From an uncultured Lachnospiraceae bacterium (GTDB taxonomy: Bacteria > Bacillota > Clostridia > Lachnospirales > Lachnospiraceae), in the NCBI GenBank assembly GCA_910587495.1, contig CAJUMT010000003.1:8626-44873 (forward strand): a stretch of DNA of 36,248 bases. The letters are read 5' to 3'. Positions within the stretch are counted from its first letter, which is position 1. Each line of letters begins with the position of its first letter. Positions 1 through 8,474 of this stretch are shown one piece after another. The translations under genes were made by a program, and so were the position numbers. The notes beneath the pieces are model-generated. The model was not told where the DNA came from and searched no databases. It saw nothing but the letters and a program-made list of their open reading frames with translations.

Positions 1-411
1 GTAGACGTTTCATCCAGCGGACAGGCGATTTCCCTGGAGACGTTGGATTTTATTTATGAACTAAAGACCAGTGCCCTTTTGGAGGCGTCTATGATGACGG
101 GGGCCATACTGGCAGGAGCATCTGATGAGGAAGTCAGGATCATTGAGCAGGCGGCATCCGCCATAGGAAAAGCTTTCCAGATACGCGATGATATCCTGGA
201 TGTGACCAGTACGTTAGAGACTCTGGGCAAACCAGTCTTAAGCGATGATAAGAATGAGAAGACCACTTATGTGACGCAAAAAGGGCTTGCGCAGGCGTCA
301 GAAGATGTGGAAAAGATCTCAGAAAAAGCACTGGATTTATTGGCATCGCTTCCATATAAGAATGCGTTTCTGACAGAATTGATAAAGTCTCTGATTTATA
401 GAGAGAAATAG
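1..411 (+). CDS. ispA: Farnesyl/geranyl diphosphate synthase, C-terminal part
   Basis: This is the 3' end of a trans-isoprenyl diphosphate synthase, which condenses isopentenyl diphosphate with allylic diphosphates in the cytoplasm. The frame is open from base 1, so the N-terminus and the first Asp-rich motif lie outside the window. The visible part holds the KTSALLEASMMTGA helix and the second Asp-rich motif RDDILDV (about bases 184-204), which binds the Mg-diphosphate of the allylic substrate. It ends 13 bp before dxs, which makes one of its precursors, so co-transcription is likely. The family call is firm. Product chain length (C15 or C20) cannot be decided from this fragment. Confidence 0.9.
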   Translation, partial: VDVSSSGQAISLETLDFIYELKTSALLEASMMTGAILAGASDEEVRIIEQAASAIGKAFQIRDDILDVTSTLETLGKPVLSDDKNEKTTYVTQKGLAQASEDVEKISEKALDLLASLPYKNAFLTELIKSLIYREK

Positions 412-424
412 GGGGTAGGGGTTT

Positions 425-2293
425 ATGGCATTGGAGAAGATCGAACGGGTCAATGATATTAAGAAAATACCGCCGGAGGAATACGGACTTCTTGCTGAGG
501 AGATCAGAGAATTTCTGATTGAAAAAATAAGCCAAAACGGCGGACATCTGGCCTCTAATTTAGGTGTGGTGGAGCTGACTATGGCACTGCATCTGACTTT
601 TGATCTTCCGGAAGACAAGATCGTCTGGGATGTGGGACATCAGTCCTATACCCACAAGCTTTTGACCGGAAGAAAAGCGGGATTTGACGGCCTGCGTAAA
701 TATGGAGGATTAAGCGGTTTTCCTAAGAGAAAAGAAAGCGACTGCGACTGTTTTGACACAGGGCACAGTTCCACCTCCATATCTGCGGGGATCGGTCTGG
801 TGGCGGCAAGAGATTTAAAAGGCGGCAGCGAATATATCGTGTCGGTCATAGGGGACGGCGCGCTGACGGGCGGCATGGCCTATGAGGCTTTGAACAATGC
901 ATCTCAGCTTAAAAAGAACTTTATTATCGTGCTTAACGACAACAACATGTCCATTGCGGAAAATGTGGGGGGCATGTCGGAGTATCTGAACGGGCTTCGC
1001 ACCAATGAAGTGTATACAAACTTCAAGACGGGTGTGGAGCAGTCTTTGAACCGGATTCCGGGCGGAACCCATCTGGCAAATCAGCTGAAAAAAACAAAAA
1101 GCGGCATCAAACAGCTCTTCATACCTGGTATGCTTTTTGAAAACATGGGAATCACCTATCTTGGGCCTGTGGATGGCCATGATGTGGCAAAACTGATGGA
1201 TGTGTTCAAAAAAGCGAAACGGGTTAAAGGAGCCGTCATTGTTCATGTGCTGACAAAAAAAGGAAAAGGTTACGCTCCTGCTGAACGGCATCCGGCCAGA
1301 TTTCACGGCGCGGAGCCTTTCGAGATTCAAACCGGGCTTCCAAAGAACAAGCGCAAAAAGGCCAATTATCAGGACGTGTTTTCGACCTGTATGGTAAAAC
1401 TGGGACAGAGAAATGAGAACGTGGTGGCGATCACGGCGGCCATGCCAGACGGGACAGGCCTGAAGCGTTTTAAAAATATCTATCCGGATCGCTTCTTTGA
1501 TGTAGGCATTGCGGAAGGCCATGCGGTGACGTTTGCCGCAGGTCTGGCGGCAGGAGGCATAAAGCCTATTCTGGCGGTTTATTCTTCTTTTTTACAAAGA
1601 GCGTACGATCAGGTGCTGCATGATGTGTGTATCCAGAACCTTCCGGTGGTGTTTGCCATCGACCGGGCAGGGCTGGTGGGCAGTGATGGGGAGACCCATC
1701 AGGGAATTTTTGATCTCTCTTATTTATCCAGTATCCCTAATATGCATATTATGGCGCCGAAAAATAAATGGGAATTGTCCGACATGCTGAAATTCGCGGT
1801 GGATTTTGACGGGCCTGCAGCTTTGCGATATCCAAGGGGCGAGGCATACGACGGACTGAAAGAGTTTAGAAAGCCTATCGTGTACGGAAAGGGAGAGATT
1901 CTTTACGAAGAGGAAGATATCGCCCTTGTGGCAGTGGGCAGTATGGTTAAGACGGCGGAGGCAGCCCGCAGGAAGTTAAAGGAGATGGGGTACAGCTGTA
2001 CGCTGGTGAACGGTCGTTTTATAAAGCCGATAGACACGGAACTGATCCGGGAGCTTTGTAAAGACCATAAACTTTTGGTGACGATGGAAGAAAACGTAAG
2101 AAGCGGCGGATTTGGTGAGAAAGTGCGGGATTATGTGATGGATCATGAGCTGCCTGTTAAAGTTCTGAACATTGCTATTCCGGATGAATATGTGGAGCAT
2201 GGAAATGTGTCCATTCTTTATGAAGAAGTGGGTCTTGACGTGGAGTCTGTGACAAAACGTACAGTGGAAAAATATATTACAATTAAGGGATAG
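425..2293 (+). CDS. dxs: 1-deoxy-D-xylulose-5-phosphate synthase
   Basis: This thiamine-diphosphate enzyme joins pyruvate and glyceraldehyde 3-phosphate, the first step of the MEP isoprenoid pathway. Its 622 residues match the family's usual 620-640. The N-terminal domain has the diphosphate-binding GDGALTGG near residue 143 followed by LNDNNMSI. The pyrimidine-binding domain has DRAGLVGSDGETHQG from about residue 413, and a transketolase C-terminal domain closes the protein. The ATG follows a G-rich Shine-Dalgarno (GGGGTAGGGG) directly after the ispA stop. It sits in the conserved order ispA-dxs-tlyA. No key residue appears to be missing. Confidence 0.97.
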   Translation: MALEKIERVNDIKKIPPEEYGLLAEEIREFLIEKISQNGGHLASNLGVVELTMALHLTFDLPEDKIVWDVGHQSYTHKLLTGRKAGFDGLRKYGGLSGFPKRKESDCDCFDTGHSSTSISAGIGLVAARDLKGGSEYIVSVIGDGALTGGMAYEALNNASQLKKNFIIVLNDNNMSIAENVGGMSEYLNGLRTNEVYTNFKTGVEQSLNRIPGGTHLANQLKKTKSGIKQLFIPGMLFENMGITYLGPVDGHDVAKLMDVFKKAKRVKGAVIVHVLTKKGKGYAPAERHPARFHGAEPFEIQTGLPKNKRKKANYQDVFSTCMVKLGQRNENVVAITAAMPDGTGLKRFKNIYPDRFFDVGIAEGHAVTFAAGLAAGGIKPILAVYSSFLQRAYDQVLHDVCIQNLPVVFAIDRAGLVGSDGETHQGIFDLSYLSSIPNMHIMAPKNKWELSDMLKFAVDFDGPAALRYPRGEAYDGLKEFRKPIVYGKGEILYEEEDIALVAVGSMVKTAEAARRKLKEMGYSCTLVNGRFIKPIDTELIRELCKDHKLLVTMEENVRSGGFGEKVRDYVMDHELPVKVLNIAIPDEYVEHGNVSILYEEVGLDVESVTKRTVEKYITIKG

Positions 2294-2299
2294 AAATAT

Positions 2300-3106
2300 A
2301 TGAAGAAAAGACTGGATGTCCTTATGGTGGAGCGGGGACTTATAGAGTCCAGGGAAAAAGCCAAAGCTGTCATTATGTCCGGGAATGTATTTGTGGACGG
2401 ACAGAGGGAAGATAAAGCCGGCTCTGCTTTTCCTGAAAAAGCAGTGATCGAGGTAAAGGAAAACCCTCTGAAATATGTAAGCCGGGGCGGGCTGAAGCTG
2501 GAAAAGGCCATGAAGCATTTTGACCTGACCGTCCAGGGAAAGGTGTGTATGGATGTGGGTTCTTCCACAGGCGGATTTACAGACTGTATGCTGCAAAACA
2601 AAGCGGTGAAAGTTTATGCGGTGGATGTGGGAAAGCCAGGGCAGCTTGCATGGAAACTACGTCAAGATGAACGGGTGGTCCCCATGGAAAAAACAAATAT
2701 TCGTTATGTAACTAGGGAGCAGATCGGAGAGCCGGTGGAATTTGCCTCCATTGATGTGGCGTTTATTTCACTTACGAAAGTGCTGGAGCCGGTAAAGGAG
2801 CTTTTAACGCCGAACGGACAGATCGTGGCGTTGATTAAACCGCAGTTTGAGGCGGGCAGAGAACAGGTAGGAAAAAAGGGCGTGGTGCGGGATAAAAAAG
2901 TCCATTTAGAAGTGGTGGAGCGAATTATCGCTTATGCGGTGCAGACAGGCTTTGAAGTGCTGAACCTGGAATTTTCACCTATTAAAGGGCCGGAGGGAAA
3001 TATAGAATACCTCATTCATTTACAGAATCACGAGAAGGGGACAACCTGGGAGCATATACCGGTGGAACCAAAGACCATTGTGGAGCAGGCGCATCAGGCT
3101 TTATAA
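2300..3106 (+). CDS. tlyA: TlyA-family rRNA 2'-O-ribose methyltransferase
   Basis: This is an RNA methyltransferase of the TlyA/hemolysin A group, which methylates ribose 2'-OH groups of ribosomal RNA; the older hemolysin name is not supported by function. An S4 RNA-binding domain occupies about residues 1-60 (KRLDVLMVERGL, then SGNVFVDG). An FtsJ-like Rossmann domain follows, with the SAM-binding motif DVGSSTGGFTD near residue 85. The length of 268 aa is normal. The ATG lies 6 bp after the dxs stop behind AAGGGA. The 3' neighbour nadK begins only 7 bp downstream, so translation may be coupled. Confidence 0.95.
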   Translation: MKKRLDVLMVERGLIESREKAKAVIMSGNVFVDGQREDKAGSAFPEKAVIEVKENPLKYVSRGGLKLEKAMKHFDLTVQGKVCMDVGSSTGGFTDCMLQNKAVKVYAVDVGKPGQLAWKLRQDERVVPMEKTNIRYVTREQIGEPVEFASIDVAFISLTKVLEPVKELLTPNGQIVALIKPQFEAGREQVGKKGVVRDKKVHLEVVERIIAYAVQTGFEVLNLEFSPIKGPEGNIEYLIHLQNHEKGTTWEHIPVEPKTIVEQAHQAL

Positions 3107-3113
3107 CAGATCA

Positions 3114-3962
3114 ATGAAAACATTTTACATTATTGCGAACAGTGAAAAAGACGAAAGCATCAGACTTTCTTATAAAATATCAGATTACCTTACTTCCAAG
3201 GGGAGACGCTGCCTGGTCCGCAGCAAGACGCAGGACAGCGAGACGGCCCGCGGATACCTTCTGTCGGAAGGCGTGGAAGGAATACTGGTGCTTGGAGGCG
3301 ACGGAACTTTACTTCGGGCAGCCAGAGAACTGGCGGAAAGCAGGATTCCGTTTCTTGGCATCAATATGGGGCATCTGGGGTATCTGGCCGAGATTGAGAG
3401 ACAAAATGTACAGTCGGCGCTGGAAAAACTGATGGCAGATGAATATACTATAGAAGAACGGATGATGCTTTCAGGTAATGTCTATACAAATGGACGGTTG
3501 ACTGAACAGGATGTGGCGCTAAACGATATCGTGATCAGTCGTTTTGCTAACTTACGGGTGGTGAACTATGAGGTTTATGTAAACGGGCAGTATCTGAATT
3601 CTTTTACGGCAGACGGCATGATCGTATCTACACCGACCGGATCTACCGGCTATAGTCTTTCGGCGGGCGGACCAATCATATCTCCTACAGCTTCCATGCT
3701 GGTACTTACGCCGGTCTGCCCACATACATTAAATTCCCGTAGTATTGTTTTTTCAGGGGATGACCATATACGGATTCAGATCGGAAAAGGCAGGCGGGAC
3801 GGCCCGGATGAAGCGTGTGCAACCTTTGACGGGGATACTTATGTACCCATGGAGACGGGAGATTATGTGGATATCCGAAAATCTACGGAAGTGACTCGGA
3901 TTTTGAAAATTAACCAGGTCAGTTTCCTGGAGGTGCTTCGGGACAAGTTAAGCCGAAACTGA
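3114..3962 (+). CDS. nadK: NAD kinase
   Basis: This enzyme phosphorylates NAD to NADP in the cytoplasm. The diagnostic motifs are GGDGTLLRAA near residue 60, NMGHLGYLAE, and the STPTGSTGYSLSAGGP segment that binds NAD. I chose the ATG at 3114, 7 bp after the tlyA stop, because the protein then begins MKTFYIIAN as in relatives and has a usual length of 282 aa. An upstream ATG at 3078 would overlap tlyA and add 12 residues unlike the family. No strong Shine-Dalgarno precedes 3114, which suggests translational coupling to tlyA. Confidence 0.94.
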   Translation: MKTFYIIANSEKDESIRLSYKISDYLTSKGRRCLVRSKTQDSETARGYLLSEGVEGILVLGGDGTLLRAARELAESRIPFLGINMGHLGYLAEIERQNVQSALEKLMADEYTIEERMMLSGNVYTNGRLTEQDVALNDIVISRFANLRVVNYEVYVNGQYLNSFTADGMIVSTPTGSTGYSLSAGGPIISPTASMLVLTPVCPHTLNSRSIVFSGDDHIRIQIGKGRRDGPDEACATFDGDTYVPMETGDYVDIRKSTEVTRILKINQVSFLEVLRDKLSRN

Positions 3963-3978
3963 TGAAAGGAAGGCCTAG

Positions 3979-4428
3979 ATGAAACGCAGAAGGCATAAGA
4001 AGATCATTGAACTGATCGAGAATTTTGATATAGAGACACAGGATGAACTGGCGGACCATCTGCGTCAGGAAGGATTTCAGGTTACACAGGCCACAGTATC
4101 CCGGGATATAAGGGAGCTGAAACTGTCTAAAGTGCCGGGGAAAAGCGGACGTCAGAAGTATGCGCTCCTGAACCATCAGGAGCATCAGATGGAAGAAAAA
4201 TATGTGGGAATTTTAAAAGAAGCTTTTGTGTCCATGGACTGTGCCCAAAATATATTGGTCATTAAAACGGTGGCAGGTATGGCCATGGCAGTGGGAGCCG
4301 CCCTGGATAAGATCGGATGGAAAGAGATCGTGGGATGTATTGCGGGAGACGATACAATTATGTGCGTGATTCGGACAGCGGAGGACACAAAGACAGTGAT
4401 GGAGGAACTAGATAAAATTGTAGAATGA
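3979..4428 (+). CDS. argR: Arginine repressor ArgR
   Basis: This is the arginine-dependent hexameric repressor of arginine biosynthesis genes. The N-terminal winged helix-turn-helix covers about residues 1-70 and contains QATVSRDIRELKL. The C-terminal oligomerisation and arginine-binding domain contains the GDDTIMCV stretch typical of the ligand pocket. Length (149 aa) and position between nadK and recN are standard for clostridia and bacilli. The ATG is preceded by AAAGGAAGG. I saw no convincing ARG box within this window. Confidence 0.96.
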   Translation: MKRRRHKKIIELIENFDIETQDELADHLRQEGFQVTQATVSRDIRELKLSKVPGKSGRQKYALLNHQEHQMEEKYVGILKEAFVSMDCAQNILVIKTVAGMAMAVGAALDKIGWKEIVGCIAGDDTIMCVIRTAEDTKTVMEELDKIVE

Positions 4429-4441
4429 CAGAGGTGAAAAG

Positions 4442-6130
4442 ATGCTGCTTCATTTACATGTAAAAAACCTTGCCCTGATTCGGGAAACGGAGATTGATTT
4501 TACCAAGGGGCTTAATATACTGACAGGGGAAACCGGAGCAGGAAAATCGATTATTATCGGTTCGATTACCATGGCGCTAGGGGGAAAAGTGGCGAAAGAG
4601 ATGCTAAGAGAAGATGCGGACAGCGCGCTTGTGGAGCTGATTTTTACGGCAAAGCATCCTAAGCTGCTTGAAAAACTTGCCAAGCTGGACATTCCGGCGG
4701 AAGACGGCGAACTGATTTTATCCAGGAAGATCACAGGCAGCAGGAGTATTTGCCGGCTGAACGGGGAGACAGTCAGCGCTTCGGTATTAAAAGAAATATC
4801 GTCGTATTTGATCGATATTCACGGCCAACATGAGCATCAGTCTTTGCTGAATAAAAAAAAGCATCTGGAAATATTGGATGCCTATGCGCATGAGGAGATT
4901 TTGCCCGTGCAGCAGAAGCTGTCCGAAAGCTTCCATGCCATGCAAAAAATTGAGAAAGAACTGGACGGAGCTTCGGCAGATGCGGATGCCCGATTAAGAG
5001 AGCAGTCGCTTTTAGAATATGAGATCCAGGAAATTATGGACGCTGCGCTTGTAAAGGGCGAAGACGCGGAACTGGAACATACATATCGAAAAATGTCCGG
5101 CAGTAAAAAGATACTCGAAGCGCTGGGAACAGTGCAGATGCTTTGCGCCAGAGAAGACGTATCTATATCTGATCAGATCGGGAGAGCGTGTCGGGAATTG
5201 TCGGCGGTTGTCAGCTATGACGAGCAGTTGGCGCAGCTTGACGGCCAGCTTTCACAGCTTGACAGTCAGATGCAGGATTTTATCCGGGAGCTTTCCGACT
5301 ATATGGAAAGTCTTCAGTTTTCCGAGCAGGAGTTTGCCGATGTCCAGGAACGGCTGAATTTGATTAATCATCTGAAAGCCAAGTATGGTCCGTCAGTGGA
5401 GGCGATTACGGCGTACAAAGAAGAGAAACAAAAAAGGCTGGATATACTGATCAATTATGATCAGTATATGGATAAGCTTAAAAAGGATTACGCAAATGCG
5501 CTGGAAGAGACGGAAAAGCTGTGCGAAGAAATCCATGGTATACGGGTTCGGGCGGCGGAGAAGCTCTCGGAACTGATGAGAGAACAGCTGGCGGAACTGA
5601 ATTTTCTGGATGTACAGTTTGAAATTTCGGTAAAAGAGACAAAGGATCTGACAGCGAACGGTTTTGATGATGTGGAGTTTCTTATCTCTACCAATCCGGG
5701 CGAACCGTTAAAGGCGCTAGGAAAGATTGCTTCCGGCGGCGAATTGTCCAGAGTGATGCTTGCCATCAAGACGGTGATGGCGGATCAGGATGCTATTGAT
5801 ACTGTGATTTTCGACGAGATTGACGCAGGTATCAGCGGTCGGACAGCCCAGAAAGTATCAGAAAAGCTTTCTCTGATCGGGCGTAGCAGGCAGGTTATTT
5901 GTATTACTCATTTGGCTCAGCTTGCCTCCATGGCGGACAGCCATTATTGCATAGAAAAATATGCCCGGGAAGGGGGCACGCAGACGGCTATTCGAAGACT
6001 TGGAGAAGACGAGATCACTGAAGAACTGGCCCGCATTTTAGGAGGCGCACAGATTACAGATGCTGTGAGGGAGAACGCACAGGAAATGAAGCGGCTGGCG
6101 GCAGAGTATAAAAAAACAGGAAATAATTAA
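4442..6130 (+). CDS. recN: DNA repair protein RecN
   Basis: This is an SMC-like ATPase that acts early in double-strand-break repair. The Walker A motif GETGAGKS lies near residue 30. A long central coiled-coil-rich region follows. The ABC signature ASGGELSRVMLAIK (near residue 430) and the Walker B motif VIFDEIDAGISG (near residue 460) lie at the C-terminus. The 562-aa length is normal. The ATG is preceded by AGAGGTG and lies 13 bp after argR. Its stop is followed by a long inverted repeat leading into spoIVB. Confidence 0.97.
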   Translation: MLLHLHVKNLALIRETEIDFTKGLNILTGETGAGKSIIIGSITMALGGKVAKEMLREDADSALVELIFTAKHPKLLEKLAKLDIPAEDGELILSRKITGSRSICRLNGETVSASVLKEISSYLIDIHGQHEHQSLLNKKKHLEILDAYAHEEILPVQQKLSESFHAMQKIEKELDGASADADARLREQSLLEYEIQEIMDAALVKGEDAELEHTYRKMSGSKKILEALGTVQMLCAREDVSISDQIGRACRELSAVVSYDEQLAQLDGQLSQLDSQMQDFIRELSDYMESLQFSEQEFADVQERLNLINHLKAKYGPSVEAITAYKEEKQKRLDILINYDQYMDKLKKDYANALEETEKLCEEIHGIRVRAAEKLSELMREQLAELNFLDVQFEISVKETKDLTANGFDDVEFLISTNPGEPLKALGKIASGGELSRVMLAIKTVMADQDAIDTVIFDEIDAGISGRTAQKVSEKLSLIGRSRQVICITHLAQLASMADSHYCIEKYAREGGTQTAIRRLGEDEITEELARILGGAQITDAVRENAQEMKRLAAEYKKTGNN

Positions 6131-6137
6131 CAGTAAA

Positions 6138-6203
6138 TTTAGACGGATTTATGCAGACACTATGAAAAAAGCGTGAAAGGTGTGTCTGCATGAGCCGTCT
6201 AAA
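6138..6203 (+). promoter_or_regulatory. Interrupted inverted repeat enclosing the spoIVB start codon
   Basis: Two nested perfect arm pairs are visible: TTTAGACGG (6138-6146) with CCGTCTAAA (6195-6203), and ATGCAGACAC (6151-6160) with GTGTCTGCAT (6182-6191). The start codon of spoIVB (6190-6192) overlaps the right inner arm and the Shine-Dalgarno region GAAAGGTG lies in the loop. In mRNA this could form a 19-bp hairpin with a small asymmetric internal loop. There is no U-run after it, so it is not a normal terminator. The regulatory role is inference. Confidence 0.6.
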
Positions 6204-7308
6204 AATTTATCGAATTTGTCTGAGCGTATGGCTGATATTTTCTGTTCTTTTAATGCTTGTTTATGGCAGATGGTATCTGGATACTCAGATTCCGGATGTG
6301 ATTCGGGTCAGTATGGGAGAAGAGCAGACATTGAACCTGGGGATCAAGGAAGTATCTGTCTTGGCCGTGGAAAAGCAGCGTGTAATCCCGGGCGGGATTC
6401 CTATAGGGATCTATCTGGAGACAGAAGGCGTTTATGTGGTGGGAACTGCGGAAGTGGAGGCTATGGATGGCCTGAATTATGAGCCTTCTTATCAGATCGT
6501 ACAAGCGGGGGACTATATACTGGCGATCAATGGAAAGAGGATTCACAACAAAGACGAATTGATTGCCTGCATACAGGCAAATCGCACGGATATTATGATC
6601 TTAAAACTCCTGCGCAATTCACAAACAATACAAGTCCGTTTAAACGCTGTGCAGACCAAGGAAGAAGATTATAAAGTGGGCGTCTGGGTCAAAGACGATA
6701 TTCAGGGAATCGGCACTCTTACTTATGTTACAGAAAATATGAGCTTTGGCGCTTTGGGACATGGAATTACAGATACAGACACCGGTGAACTGCTGGAGAC
6801 TTCCGGCGGTTCCCTTTATGATACGGAGATACTGGAAATTATTAAAGGAGAGCGGGGGACGCCGGGAGAGATCAGTGGCATGATCACATACTCCGACCGG
6901 TATGTGCTGGGGACGATTGCTCAGAATACTTCCGCCGGCATCTTCGGATATGCCAATCAAAAGTTGAAAGGCCAGATTACGGGAGAACCTGTTGATGTGG
7001 CTTTTAAGCAGGAGATTCGAACAGGGACGGCATATGTAAGGAGCGCCGTATCCGGGGAAGTCAAAGATTATCAGATCCAGATCCAGGAGATCCGGCTGAA
7101 TGAAGACGATGTGAATAAAGGGATGATCTTTCAGGTGACAGATCCGGAACTTTTAGATGAAACAGGCGGTGTGATTCAGGGAATGAGCGGATCTCCGATT
7201 CTGCAGGACGGTAAATTTGCAGGGGCGGTGACGCATGTCTTTGTAAATGATCCCACGAAAGGATACGCCATATTTGCGGAATCTATGGTTAATGCGGGGA
7301 AGAGGTGA
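6190..7308 (+). CDS. spoIVB: SpoIVB serine peptidase, sporulation signalling
   Basis: SpoIVB is the forespore-made S55 peptidase that crosses into the intermembrane space and triggers pro-sigma-K processing. One N-terminal membrane segment spans about residues 7-27. A PDZ-like region follows (about 95-160). The S55 domain carries the putative catalytic His191 in GALGHGIT and Ser333 in GMSGSPI, with an Asp in the VNDPTKGY region. The 372-aa length is somewhat below the Bacillus protein. It follows recN as in most spore formers, but spo0A does not follow it here. Its start codon sits in a long inverted repeat. Confidence 0.93.
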   Translation: MSRLKIYRICLSVWLIFSVLLMLVYGRWYLDTQIPDVIRVSMGEEQTLNLGIKEVSVLAVEKQRVIPGGIPIGIYLETEGVYVVGTAEVEAMDGLNYEPSYQIVQAGDYILAINGKRIHNKDELIACIQANRTDIMILKLLRNSQTIQVRLNAVQTKEEDYKVGVWVKDDIQGIGTLTYVTENMSFGALGHGITDTDTGELLETSGGSLYDTEILEIIKGERGTPGEISGMITYSDRYVLGTIAQNTSAGIFGYANQKLKGQITGEPVDVAFKQEIRTGTAYVRSAVSGEVKDYQIQIQEIRLNEDDVNKGMIFQVTDPELLDETGGVIQGMSGSPILQDGKFAGAVTHVFVNDPTKGYAIFAESMVNAGKR

Positions 7309-7325
7309 AGGTGAGGAATTCTCAG

Positions 7326-7354
7326 TTGTGTAGACATGAACGGTATGATATCAT
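7326..7354 (+). promoter_or_regulatory. Weak sigma-A-like promoter candidate
   Basis: TTGTGT (7326-7331) and TATCAT (7349-7354) are separated by 17 bp in the gap between spoIVB and the broken regulator. This may be the relic promoter of the regulator, or it may drive the Nudix gene downstream. The hexamers are only moderate matches. Confidence 0.3.
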
Positions 7355-7388
7355 TGTATATGTCAAAAAGGGAAAAAGGTGATGCTTT

Positions 7389-7892
7389 ATGACCATAGAA
7401 GAAATCATGTCCGGCGAGTCAGAATATCTCTAATTCAAGCAGATGGTGCCAGAAAGAATATGACGGAGATATTGTGGCACAGCTGGATGCAGCCTATTCT
7501 GCAATGCCGTGGCCCATCGCAGCTATCTGCACCCGTCAAGCATCCAGGTGGCCGTGTATGATGACCGGGTGGAAATGACTTCCCCAGGGATGCTGTTCGG
7601 CAGCTTGAGGCTGCAAGATATCAGGGAAGGCATTTCCATACCGAGGAACCGGGCACTGGTGTATGCGTTGACTTATATGAATATTATGGAACATTGGGGA
7701 AGCGGGATTCCGAGGATTAATAAAAAGATTATTCGATATATAGAGGAAAAGGGATCAATAACGAATAGAGAAGTCCAGAATCTGCTGAATATAAAGGATT
7801 CTCGTGCTTTGAAAATTCTGAGGGAAATGGTCGAGGCAGGAATACTGAAAAAAGAAGGGAAATTAAAAGGAAGTAACTACAAATTGAAATAA
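7389..7892 (+). pseudogene. Degenerate AlbA/Schlafen-type ATP-binding regulator
   Basis: These are remains of a COG2865-type protein (AlbA_2/Schlafen N-terminal domain, then an ATP-binding and winged-helix C-terminus). The N-terminus reads MTIEEIMSGESEYL, then a TAA at 7431 where relatives have Glu (one G-to-T change from GAA), then FKQMVPERI and a TGA at 7461. The same frame then enters the C-terminal part NAVAHRSYLHPSSIQV, followed by TSPGMLFG, HWGSGIPRI and a wHTH tail ending at 7892. The middle of the protein, roughly 250-300 residues in relatives, is missing, so an internal deletion fused the two ends. The 3' part is open from a GTG at 7509 but lacks a Shine-Dalgarno and is unlikely to be functional. 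Confidence 0.82.
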
Positions 7893-7906
7893 GGAGGAGA
7901 TTGGTT

Positions 7907-8389
7907 ATGAAAAGTCCGTTAACGACGGTCTGTTACATAGAACAGGACGGAAAATACCTGATGATGCATCGGGTAAAGAAGGAGCATGATATTAATAGAG
8001 GAAAATGGGTCGGTATCGGCGGACATTTTGAGGCAGGTGAAAGCCCGGAGGAATGTATCTTAAGGGAAGTAAAGGAAGAGACAGGATTGACACTGACCGC
8101 ATGGAGGCTTCGCGGCCTTGTCACTTTTACGGCGGACGACAGTCCTACGGAATATATGTGCCTGTTTACCGCGGAGGCCTTTGAAGGAAATCTGACAGAG
8201 GACTGCAGGGAGGGAGAACTTCAGTGGATTCCGAAAGAAGAAGTTCCAAATCTGAATCTGTGGGAAGGCGACAGGGTATTTTTAAAACTTTTGGCAGAGG
8301 AAGCGCCATTTTTCTCTTTGAAAATGTCTTACATAAAGGACCGCCTGGTGGAATGCAGGCTGGACGGCAAAGCCATAGATAATGTTTGA
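7907..8389 (+). CDS. Nudix hydrolase, MutT/8-oxo-dGTPase-like
   Basis: This Nudix pyrophosphohydrolase probably cleans oxidised or other nucleotides. The Nudix box fits GX5EX7REUXEEXGU completely: Gly-His-Phe-Glu-Ala-Gly-Glu, then REVKEETGL, starting near residue 39. The 161-aa length is typical of the 8-oxo-dGTP diphosphatase subgroup. I chose the ATG at 7907 because AAGGAGG (7891-7897) lies 9 bp upstream; a TTG at 7901 would be too close. The substrate cannot be assigned from sequence. Its stop overlaps the -35 box proposed for the next gene. Confidence 0.92.
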   Translation: MKSPLTTVCYIEQDGKYLMMHRVKKEHDINRGKWVGIGGHFEAGESPEECILREVKEETGLTLTAWRLRGLVTFTADDSPTEYMCLFTAEAFEGNLTEDCREGELQWIPKEEVPNLNLWEGDRVFLKLLAEEAPFFSLKMSYIKDRLVECRLDGKAIDNV

Positions 8390-8414
8390 TGTTCCCGATG
8401 GCGTATGGTATGAT
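8386..8414 (+). promoter_or_regulatory. Sigma-A promoter for the FAD oxidoreductase
   Basis: TTGATG (8386-8391), a 17-bp spacer and TATGAT (8409-8414) lie across the stop codon of the Nudix gene, about 60 bp before the next start codon. Both hexamers and the spacing are good matches, suggesting an independent transcript. Confidence 0.6.
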
Positions 8415-8474
8415 GTTAAAAGTGCCAAATACAAAAGCATAAAACAGCGGGACTATAGTTTGGAGGATTTATTG

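Noticed and set aside
815-1522. Long minus-strand open frame inside dxs
   Set aside because: It is antisense to a clear enzyme gene, has no Shine-Dalgarno and gives a His/Phe-rich product typical of a shadow frame.
2300-3106. Hemolysin function for the TlyA-family gene
   Set aside because: The S4 plus FtsJ-type domains indicate an rRNA methyltransferase; the hemolysin name is historical.
7379-7561. Short open frame overlapping the broken regulator
   Set aside because: It lies in another frame than the recognisable AlbA-type remnants and its product resembles nothing; it is a chance frame.
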